In this document: positions 1 to 5,744 of the stretch, in pieces | How the letters are laid out: the number at the start of each line of letters is the position of its first letter | Position numbering within the stretch: position 1 is the stretch's first letter | Source: Micavibrio sp. UBA2638 | GTDB lineage: Bacteria; Pseudomonadota; Alphaproteobacteria; Micavibrionales; Micavibrionaceae | Length of the DNA: 6,723 bases | Assembly: GCA_002359735.1 (NCBI GenBank) | Contig: DENS01000018.1 | Location: forward strand, 142,218-148,940 | Direction: 5' to 3' | Position numbers and translations under genes: made by a program | Notes under the pieces: model-generated | What the model saw: only the letters and a program-made list of their open reading frames with translations | Told to the model about the DNA's origin: nothing | Databases searched by the model: none

Positions 1-32
1 TCCGCTGCCTTTAACCACTCGACCACCCCTCC
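1..32 (-). tRNA. tRNA-Tyr (probable, anticodon GTA), 5' part only
   Basis: Read on the minus strand, the first 32 bases give a canonical tRNA 5' half. There is a 7-base acceptor strand (GGAGGGG), then TG at positions 8-9, then a D arm with three-base stem GTC/GGC around a loop containing the invariant GG (AGTGGTT), then position 26 A, then the anticodon-stem 5' strand GCGGA at the window edge. The large D loop is typical of class II tRNAs (Ser, Leu, Tyr). The stem GCGGA would pair with TCCGC around CTGTAAA, as in bacterial tRNA-Tyr, whereas Ser and Leu genes normally differ here. The anticodon, variable arm and T arm lie outside the window, so identity is inferred. It is divergent from rlmB and has its own promoter. 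Confidence 0.75.
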
Positions 33-63
33 AACGATTTTAGGTGCCAATAAAGACAGATGC

Positions 64-94
64 ATAGAAAAAGGCTTTTGCGCTTTAATGTCAA
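64..94 (-). promoter_or_regulatory. Sigma70-type promoter for the tRNA gene
   Basis: On the minus strand a perfect -35 hexamer TTGACA (89-94) is followed after 19 bases by TTCTAT (64-69), a weak -10 matching three of six consensus bases. The predicted start near 57 leaves a leader of about 25 bases before the tRNA 5' end at 32, normal for a tRNA precursor. The consensus -35 and correct placement support it; the poor -10 and long spacer are the weak points. Confidence 0.5.
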
Positions 95-115
95 GAGTGT
101 ATTGTGTGAAACATT

Positions 116-874
116 ATGAATTTTAAGAAAAATAATACAAACAAACCTATTCTGTATGGATTTCACGCTGTTCGTGAGGCCTGGTTAAATCCTGAACGCA
201 CTGTGGAGCAGTTATTCTTAACTGATCAGAGTGCGCGCGGGTTTGAATCGGTGCTGAGTGAAGCAAAGGGGCGCGGGCTGCGCCGTCCATCGCCAACGCA
301 TGTGGAGAAGAAAAGGCTGGATAAAATATTGCCGCAAGGCGCGGTGCATCAGGGAATAGGGCTGATTACTTCGGAGCTTCCGGAGGAGGATATTCACGAT
401 TTTGCCCGCCGGGCCGAAACGAAGGGCAGCAGCGTCCTTGTTATGTTGGATCAGGTAACCGACCCGCACAATGTGGGCGCGATTATTCGCAGCAGCTGCG
501 CATTTGGTGTAGATGGTCTGATTATGCAGAAGAAACACGCGCCGGCGCTGGACGGGGTTTTGGCGAAAACGGCTTGCGGGGCGGTGGAACATGTGCCCGT
601 GGCCTATGAAACGAATCTGAGCCGTTCATTAGAAGCGCTAAAACAGGAAGGGTTTTTTGTTTACGGCCTTGATGAACGCGGCGAAAAAACAATCGATAGT
701 TTGAAAGGCACGCGGCCAGAAAAAATCGTGCTGGTCCTGGGAGCGGAAGGGCCCGGAATTCGTCATTTGGTGCGTGAGAATTGTGATGAATTGATGAAGT
801 TGCCCACCACAGGTGAAATATCCAGCCTGAATGTTTCGAATGCGGCCGCCGTAGCTTTATTCTGCTGCCAGTGA
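116..874 (+). CDS. rlmB: 23S rRNA (guanosine-2'-O-)-methyltransferase, RlmB/TrmH family
   Basis: This is a cytoplasmic SPOUT-class enzyme that uses S-adenosylmethionine to 2'-O-methylate a guanosine in 23S rRNA (Gm2251 in E. coli, in the peptidyl-tRNA-binding P loop). The 252 residues compare well with the 243 of E. coli RlmB. Residues about 11-85 form the L7Ae-like RNA-binding domain, beginning ILYGFHAVREA and including the family's HQGI at 78-81. The SPOUT fold follows with all three motifs: motif 1 DPHNVGAIIRS (D116, N119, R125), motif 2 LGAEGPGI (E211 to G214) and motif 3 SSLNVSNAAA (N239, S241). The ATG at 116 has no recognisable Shine-Dalgarno sequence, but the conserved N-terminus fixes the start to this region. 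It is divergent from a tRNA gene and overlaps the next, convergent gene by 18 bases. Family membership is sure. The exact rRNA target is inferred, since other TrmH-family members share these motifs. Confidence 0.93.
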   Translation: MNFKKNNTNKPILYGFHAVREAWLNPERTVEQLFLTDQSARGFESVLSEAKGRGLRRPSPTHVEKKRLDKILPQGAVHQGIGLITSELPEEDIHDFARRAETKGSSVLVMLDQVTDPHNVGAIIRSSCAFGVDGLIMQKKHAPALDGVLAKTACGAVEHVPVAYETNLSRSLEALKQEGFFVYGLDERGEKTIDSLKGTRPEKIVLVLGAEGPGIRHLVRENCDELMKLPTTGEISSLNVSNAAAVALFCCQ

Positions 875-1768
875 TGGCGGCATATCGGCTGCTGCCGTAT
901 CGTTCGTGGCAAGCGCCGAAGATGGCGCCTTGGTATATGATGGAAAATAGGTGTGATGAATATCCCGGCCATTATGGCCATGTAATTTAATGTGCAGGCT
1001 GTTTTCATCTTTACGGGTAATATCGGCCCAGCGCGCATGCGTTTTTTCCGGCCACGCGGCCCTTACACCCTCAATAAGAGATTGTAACGTCAAATAGGCT
1101 ACATTGCGGTGGTGGAAAAAATGTTCATGATGGGTATGACCAGAAAGCACAAGACAATTCTTCCCGGAGTTTTCCAATAGCTTGCGCAGTGCCCCGGCGT
1201 TTGAACGGAAGCTATAGGCAGGATCGTCTTTTCTGCGTATTGTTTTGGCCAAATGGGGCCCAAAATCATCGATGGGCGTATGGGTAATCAGCGTTATCAT
1301 ATTTGTCGGCGCCTCTGCCATTGATGTGCGCACGAAATCAAGGCTTTCATCCGTATAGGGGTAGAGAATGCGCAAACCATGATCGTGGAATTGATCATTG
1401 AGAAAAATCAGGCGCTGGCCATCATTTAAATCAATGACCTTATTGGCGTAGCTTAAACCAGTCAGGGCAGAAAGCCTGTCCAGATCGCGGAAGTAATCGT
1501 ATTCATGATTGCCGGCCACGGGGTGGAATGGCACCCGGCTTTGGCATGCGGCGGCGCCAAATTCCTGCATCAGCGTTTCGTGGTAAATTTGCGGTTGGTT
1601 ATACGTGGCCATGATCGCGTCCCCGCCGAAAATAACGGCTTCGCAATCGATTGTGATGGTGTTTAAGCATTGTTGAATAAGAGGCAGTGAGCGCTCGCAA
1701 TGGCGGGAGGATTTTGGCGATGGGCGCGACGGGGCATGATGCGAATCTGTGAAAAAACGTATGCTCAT
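857..1768 (-). CDS. Calcineurin-like metallophosphoesterase
   Basis: This is a 303-residue predicted dinuclear-metal phosphoesterase. The family's metal-ligand motifs appear in order: D8-S-H10 in the first strand, GGD (D50), GNHE (N87, H88), ITH (H163) and GHTH (H211, H213). That is a complete active site, so it is probably catalytic. Substrate is unknown; the family covers cyclic-nucleotide phosphodiesterases, nucleases, pyrophosphatases and protein phosphatases. There is no signal peptide or membrane segment, so it is probably cytoplasmic. The open frame extends to another ATG at 1840, but those 24 extra residues are not conserved-looking, and starting at 1768 puts the first core strand (SIRFFTDSH) directly at the N-terminus, as usual. 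Neither start has a good ribosome site. The C-terminal tail of about 25 residues (Ala/Ser/Asp-rich) reaches into the 3' end of rlmB. It is transcribed alone and divergent from the next gene. Confidence 0.88.
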   Translation of the reverse strand: MSIRFFTDSHHAPSRPSPKSSRHCERSLPLIQQCLNTITIDCEAVIFGGDAIMATYNQPQIYHETLMQEFGAAACQSRVPFHPVAGNHEYDYFRDLDRLSALTGLSYANKVIDLNDGQRLIFLNDQFHDHGLRILYPYTDESLDFVRTSMAEAPTNMITLITHTPIDDFGPHLAKTIRRKDDPAYSFRSNAGALRKLLENSGKNCLVLSGHTHHEHFFHHRNVAYLTLQSLIEGVRAAWPEKTHARWADITRKDENSLHIKLHGHNGRDIHHTYFPSYTKAPSSALATNDTAAADMPPSLAAE

Positions 1769-1777
1769 GACTCTATG

Positions 1778-1783
1778 TTTATA
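1778..1783 (-). promoter_or_regulatory. Candidate -10 box for the metallophosphoesterase gene
   Basis: On the minus strand TATAAA (five of six consensus matches) ends nine bases before the preferred ATG at 1768. No good -35 hexamer lies at normal distance (TAGCGC at 17 bases). If used, transcription would start within about three bases of the ATG, giving a nearly leaderless message. That would fit the missing Shine-Dalgarno sequence. Weak evidence. Confidence 0.25.
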
Positions 1784-1833
1784 AAGCGGATTTATGGTCT
1801 GCGCTACAGAATTTTCAGTACTTTTGCACAAGA

Positions 1834-1865
1834 TTGGCATATTCAGACTTTGTGTCGCATAAAAT
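1834..1865 (+). promoter_or_regulatory. Candidate promoter for the unknown gene at 1938
   Basis: TTGGCA (1834-1839, five of six matches to TTGACA) is followed by CATAAA (1858-1863) after 18 bases, or by TAAAAT (1860-1865) after 20. The predicted start near 1870 leaves a leader of about 67 bases before the ATG at 1938. A perfect inverted repeat (1856-1870) overlaps the -10 region, where a repressor could block transcription. Prediction by eye only. Confidence 0.35.
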
Positions 1866-1870
1866 ATGCG
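1856..1870. repeat. Perfect inverted repeat, possible operator
   Basis: The 15-base sequence CGCATAAAATATGCG is a perfect palindrome with six-base arms (CGCATA/TATGCG) around AAA. It sits in the divergent gap between the metallophosphoesterase and the unknown gene, on top of the candidate rightward -10 element. Position and symmetry suit a dimeric regulator. It is too short and AT-centred to be a good terminator, and no T tract follows it. The role is inferred. Confidence 0.4.
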
Positions 1871-1924
1871 CCTGCCTTGATTGATGCGTCGGGATGCAGT
1901 AGCGTGGAATCATAATAAAAAAAC

Positions 1925-1930
1925 AGGGAG
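1925..1930 (+). promoter_or_regulatory. Ribosome binding site deciding the start at 1938
   Basis: AGGGAG lies seven bases before the ATG at 1938 and is one of the clearest Shine-Dalgarno sequences in the window. It selects this ATG over the in-frame ATGs at 1881 and 1884, which have no such signal and would add 19 unlikely residues. Confidence 0.7.
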
Positions 1931-1937
1931 ATTCTAC

Positions 1938-2825
1938 ATGCTTGAGAATAAAGACGACAATAAGCCGGAAAATACAAAGGACAATATAGACGATAATAAA
2001 GTGGCTAAGCGTAAAATTTTGCCCCAGCCCAGCCCGGTTCTGCCTGATGCTGAACAAGATGATGAGCATATCATTCGCACGCATAGCACTGGTGCCGGCT
2101 TGCTGCGCCCCGATGAGGATGATCCTGATATCCAGGCCGCGCGGGCCGAATTGCGCGCAGCCGAAGAGAGGTTGACCAAGGTTACGCACGATAAAACCAT
2201 TTTAAAGGCTGTGGAAAAGGACGAGCATCTGGACCCGGAGCGCGTTGAGGAACTTTGTGAAGCCGAGCCGTGGAAAAAAGGGACTTTGACCGAGCTGACA
2301 AAAAGTTTCTTTGGTTTTGTGCCGGAAAAATTCGAAATGATGGCCGGATTGCATCCTGAAGGATCGGAGCAGCACCAGATTTATATGGAGGCCCGCGATA
2401 AAGCCCGCCAGATTTATTCTGAGCAGTTGGATGAAGATGTGCGCCGGGCCGCCGCCCCTTTAAACCGCATCGCCAATCACCAGCAACGTAGAACCGAGTT
2501 TGAAAAGGTGAATGCAAAATTATGGCGTTATTCTAATTTTTTAAAGAAGGACCCCATATATAAATATCAGGCCGCCCGCGTTTTCTGGGCCGCAGAGGCT
2601 GGGATGCGTCATCACTACGAAAAAGGACTGGCCACGGCCAAGCAAGGGCCGAAAAATTACACCCGTTTTAAAGCCGGTGTGCAGGACCCCAATGAAACGC
2701 AATTCGCACCGCCCGCAGATGGGGCGAAGAATGACGCTAAGGATGGACAAGGCGTCACGGTGAGTGAAAAGGATGAAAAGGTCTTGAAAGACCTGATTAC
2801 GCCGGACGCGCCTGGCCTGGATTAG
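1938..2825 (+). CDS. Unrecognised charged cytoplasmic protein upstream of polA
   Basis: This 295-residue protein is not one I recognise. It has no signal peptide, membrane segment or visible catalytic motif, so it is probably soluble and cytoplasmic. Residues 1-65 are low-complexity and very polar (rich in Asp, Glu, Asn, Lys), so likely disordered. Residues about 65-240 look helical, with a charged Ala/Glu/Arg helix at 64-82 and long amphipathic stretches at 143-200. Aromatic residues (W112, F124-F125, W196, Y197, W217, Y227) could form a hydrophobic core. Residues from about 245 onward are again Asp/Lys/Gly/Pro-rich and probably flexible. Only one cysteine (C107) is present. Codon and base use match the neighbours, which argues against recent transfer. 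The start is set by a good ribosome site. It reads in the same direction as polA, 99 bases upstream, so some polA transcription may come through it; no functional link is shown. Confidence 0.75.
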   Translation: MLENKDDNKPENTKDNIDDNKVAKRKILPQPSPVLPDAEQDDEHIIRTHSTGAGLLRPDEDDPDIQAARAELRAAEERLTKVTHDKTILKAVEKDEHLDPERVEELCEAEPWKKGTLTELTKSFFGFVPEKFEMMAGLHPEGSEQHQIYMEARDKARQIYSEQLDEDVRRAAAPLNRIANHQQRRTEFEKVNAKLWRYSNFLKKDPIYKYQAARVFWAAEAGMRHHYEKGLATAKQGPKNYTRFKAGVQDPNETQFAPPADGAKNDAKDGQGVTVSEKDEKVLKDLITPDAPGLD

Positions 2826-2839
2826 TCTTGCCTTGCGTA

Positions 2840-2845
2840 TATAAT
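2840..2845 (+). promoter_or_regulatory. Candidate -10 box of a polA promoter
   Basis: A perfect TATAAT lies just after the stop of the upstream gene and 79 bases before the polA ATG. No clear -35 hexamer exists at 16-18 bases (TGGATT, CTGGAT, CCTGGA), so activity may need a factor, or the box may be chance. The predicted start is about 2852, directly before a foldable leader. Confidence 0.4.
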
Positions 2846-2854
2846 TTTTGTTTT

Positions 2855-2899
2855 CCCCTGTGCAAATGGGGGCGCCGGGGCATCTTTGCTTGGCTGGGG
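2855..2899 (+). other. Foldable GC-rich leader of polA
   Basis: In the gap before polA, CCCC (2855-2858) can pair with GGGG at 2868-2871 as a short hairpin with a loop of about nine bases. It can instead pair with GGGG at 2896-2899 as the outer stem of a longer structure. In the second case GCAAATG (2862-2868) pairs with CA-TC-TTTGC (2881-2889) with a two-base bulge. The two folds compete. The distal G tract is part of a Shine-Dalgarno-like GGGGTGA (2897-2903). No T tract follows, so it is not an intrinsic terminator. Any regulatory role is inferred. Confidence 0.25.
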
Positions 2900-2924
2900 T
2901 GACGCTATGTGATTTAAAAGACGT

Positions 2925-5744
2925 ATGAGCACAGATTCGAAAAAACAAGAGATCACCCCCGCGTCCGAAGATGAACTTTATTTGGTTGATGGATCGGGTT
3001 TTATCTTTCGCGCCTATTTTGCCATGGCCTATTCCCGCCAGCAAACCATGACCAACCCGCAAGGGGTTCCCGTGAATGCGGTTTATGGTTTTGTGAATAT
3101 GTTGTTAAAGATGCTGAACGATTATCACGCGCCCTATATGGCCGTGATATTTGATGCGGCCCGCAAGAATTTCCGCAATGATATCTATGAAGAATACAAA
3201 GCCAATCGCGAGGCCCCACCCGAAGATCTGGTGCCGCAGTTCAAGTTGGTGCGCGACGCAACAGAAGCCTTTGACATTCCGGCCTTGCAATTGGAAGGCT
3301 ATGAGGCCGATGATCTGATCGCGACTTATACCCGTTTGGCGCGTGAACAGGGTAAAAAAGTGGTGATTGTGTCATCCGATAAAGATTTGATGCAGTTAAT
3401 TGATGATGATGTGCGCATTTTGGACCCCATGAAGGGGAAGTTCATGGTGGAAAAAGATGTGCTGGAAAAATTCGGGGTATCCCCAGACAAGGTTGTTGAT
3501 GTGCAATCGCTGGCCGGGGACAGTATAGATAACGTCCCCGGGGTGCCGGGTATTGGCATTAAAACCGCCGCGCAGTTGATTAATGAATTTGGCTCATTAG
3601 AGGAGCTCTTGGACCGCGCGGGTGAGATAAAACAGAATAAACGCCGCGAAAATTTGATTGAACATCGTCAGCAGGCCGAGATTTCAAAAAAGCTGGTTTC
3701 TTTGGATGCGCATGTTCCTGTCCCGGTTGGTCTGGATGCTTTTAAAACGCATGACCCGGAAAAGCCTAAATTGATGGCTTTTTTGCAGGAGCATGCCTTT
3801 AATTCCATTATCACCCGTTTGGGCGGGGAAACCGTGGACACAATGGCGCCTTCGAATGACGATGCCGGCGGGGAGGGCGCGGCCGAAAAAATGCCGCCAA
3901 TTAAAGATAATGAGTATGTATTGATTAATGAATCTGCCGTGTTGCAGGAATGGATGGATCAAGCGCGCGCGGCGGGCGTCATGGCGATTGATACCGAAAC
4001 AACGGGGCTGACCCCGGCCAAGGTTGATTTGGTCGGTATATCGATTGCCGTTAAACCCGGGCGCGCGGCCTATATTCCCTTGGGGCACCGCGCCGCGCAG
4101 GCCGACCTTCTTGATGAGGGGGAGGGCGATGACACGCCGCAGCTTCCTTTATCAGAGGTGGTAAAGATCATGGGGCCGGTGCTGGGTGATGATAGTATTC
4201 TGAAGATTGCCCATAATGCGAAATATGATTGGCAGGTTTTAAAACTGGCTGGAATGGAAATGCGGGGTGTCGATGACACGATGTTGATTTCTTATGTTTT
4301 GGATGGGACATCGCATTCAAACGGTATGGACAATCTGTCGACCATGTTTTTGGGCCATACGCCCATTAAATTCGAAGAGGTTGCGGGCAAGGGAAAAAAT
4401 CAGTTGAGCTTTGATCAGGTCGATATTTCCAAGGCCCTGGATTATGCGGCCGAAGATGCGGATATCACGTTGCGCCTGCATAAAATATTAAAGCCGCGTT
4501 TGTTGAAAGAAAAAATGCTGCATGTATACGAAGATATCGAGCGCCCCCTTATTCCAGTTATCGGGCAGATGGAGCTGGAGGGGATAAAGGTGAACCCTGT
4601 TATCTTGAAAGATATGAGTGCAGATTTCGAAACGAAACTATCCGTATTGGAAAAAGAAATACATGATTTGGCCGGCACATCTTTTAATGTGGCCTCTCCG
4701 AAACAGATTGGTGAAATCCTTTTTGACCAGATGGGATTAAAGGGGGGGAGCAAGACCAAAACCGGTGATTGGTCCACATCGGTGAGTGTGCTGGAAAAAC
4801 TGGCCGATGAAGGGCATGAGATTGTCATCAAAATTTTGGAATGGCGCAGTTTGGCGAAATTAAAATCGACTTATACCGACAGTCTGCAAAAAGAGATCAA
4901 CCCAAAGACAGGCCGTGTCCATACGTCTTTTTCCATGGCGCATGTTAATACCGGCCGTTTATCGTCTTCCGATCCGAATTTACAAAATATTCCGATCCGT
5001 ACCGAAAATGGCCGTAAAATCCGTACTGCGTTCGTTGCAGAGGAGGGGCATGTTTTGCTTTCGGTTGATTATTCGCAAGTGGAGCTGCGTCTGGCCGCGG
5101 AAATGGCCGGGATTTGTGCCTTAAAAACGGCCTTTAAACAGGGGCAGGATATTCACACCATTACGGCCAGTCAGGTTTTTGAAACACCGATTGAAGACGT
5201 CACGCCGGAAATTCGCCGTCAGGCAAAGGCGGTAAATTTCGGTATTATTTATGGTATTAGTGCCTTTGGATTGGCAAAGCAGTTAGGGACGGATAATAAA
5301 ACCGCGGGCGATTTTATTAAACGATATCTGGCCCGTTTTAACGAGCTGGAGAGTTTTATGACCGCCAAAAAGGAAGAGGCGCGCGCGCATGGCTTTGTTC
5401 GTACGGTTGAGGGACGTAAATGTTTCATTCGCGGTATTAATGATAAAAACGGCTCTGTCCGGCAATTTGCCGAACGGCAGGCCATTAATGCGCCGCTGCA
5501 GGGTACGGCGGCCGATATCATGAAAATCGCAATGGGGGGGATGGATTACGCGCTCAAACAGGCTGGTCTTCATGCCAAAATGTTATTGCAGGTTCATGAT
5601 GAATTGATTTTTGAAGTGCCGAAAGACGAGCTGGAGGCGACCTCTGCTGTTGTAAAAAGAGTGATGGAAGAGGCCGCATCGGATTTTGATGTTCCCTTGA
5701 TTGCCGAGGCCGGTTCCGGTGCCAGCTGGGCGGATGCTCATTGA
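2925..5744 (+). CDS. polA: DNA polymerase I, full length with both exonucleases
   Basis: PolA removes RNA primers and fills gaps during lagging-strand synthesis and excision repair. At 939 residues it matches E. coli PolA (928). Residues about 17-300 are the 5' nuclease: D22 in LVDGSG, D77, EADD (E127, D129, D130), SSDKD (D152, D154), and the helix-three-turn-helix GDSIDNVPGVPGIG (198-211). Residues about 330-525 are the 3'-5' exonuclease, with every catalytic residue present: D356 and E358 (DTE), D435 (HNAKYD), Y507 and D511 (YAAED). Many PolA homologues have lost these, so proofreading is predicted active. Residues about 535-939 are the polymerase: motif A SVDYSQVELR (D715, E720), motif B RRQAKAVNFGIIYG (R764, K768, F772, Y776), motif C VHDE (H891, D892, E893). 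F772 is the position that excludes dideoxynucleotides in E. coli. The ATG at 2925 has only a weak ribosome site, but an in-frame stop at 2910 excludes an earlier start. Confidence 0.98.
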   Translation: MSTDSKKQEITPASEDELYLVDGSGFIFRAYFAMAYSRQQTMTNPQGVPVNAVYGFVNMLLKMLNDYHAPYMAVIFDAARKNFRNDIYEEYKANREAPPEDLVPQFKLVRDATEAFDIPALQLEGYEADDLIATYTRLAREQGKKVVIVSSDKDLMQLIDDDVRILDPMKGKFMVEKDVLEKFGVSPDKVVDVQSLAGDSIDNVPGVPGIGIKTAAQLINEFGSLEELLDRAGEIKQNKRRENLIEHRQQAEISKKLVSLDAHVPVPVGLDAFKTHDPEKPKLMAFLQEHAFNSIITRLGGETVDTMAPSNDDAGGEGAAEKMPPIKDNEYVLINESAVLQEWMDQARAAGVMAIDTETTGLTPAKVDLVGISIAVKPGRAAYIPLGHRAAQADLLDEGEGDDTPQLPLSEVVKIMGPVLGDDSILKIAHNAKYDWQVLKLAGMEMRGVDDTMLISYVLDGTSHSNGMDNLSTMFLGHTPIKFEEVAGKGKNQLSFDQVDISKALDYAAEDADITLRLHKILKPRLLKEKMLHVYEDIERPLIPVIGQMELEGIKVNPVILKDMSADFETKLSVLEKEIHDLAGTSFNVASPKQIGEILFDQMGLKGGSKTKTGDWSTSVSVLEKLADEGHEIVIKILEWRSLAKLKSTYTDSLQKEINPKTGRVHTSFSMAHVNTGRLSSSDPNLQNIPIRTENGRKIRTAFVAEEGHVLLSVDYSQVELRLAAEMAGICALKTAFKQGQDIHTITASQVFETPIEDVTPEIRRQAKAVNFGIIYGISAFGLAKQLGTDNKTAGDFIKRYLARFNELESFMTAKKEEARAHGFVRTVEGRKCFIRGINDKNGSVRQFAERQAINAPLQGTAADIMKIAMGGMDYALKQAGLHAKMLLQVHDELIFEVPKDELEATSAVVKRVMEEAASDFDVPLIAEAGSGASWADAH

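Noticed and set aside
218..592. 124-codon open frame on the minus strand inside rlmB
   Set aside because: It lies wholly antisense to conserved rlmB coding sequence and its translation shows no domain or plausible start signal.
2855..2880. Intrinsic terminator between the unknown gene and polA
   Set aside because: The short CCCC/GGGG hairpin is not followed by a T tract on the plus strand, and on the minus strand the run that follows is A-rich, not T-rich.
2868..2899. Possible G-quadruplex in the polA leader
   Set aside because: Only three runs of four or more G are present, with one loop of about 16 bases; a stable four-run quadruplex is not supported.
2541..3062. 173-codon minus-strand frame spanning the gap before polA
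   Set aside because: It overlaps two well-supported plus-strand genes and would cover the polA promoter; no recognisable protein features.
3684..4088. 134-codon open frame on the minus strand inside polA
   Set aside because: It is antisense to the polA 5' nuclease/3' exonuclease region, has no ribosome site and is explained by codon bias of polA.
5376..5390. Alternating GCGCGCGC stretch in polA (possible Z-DNA)
   Set aside because: It encodes ordinary Ala-Arg-Ala residues in a conserved region and is too short to claim a structural role.
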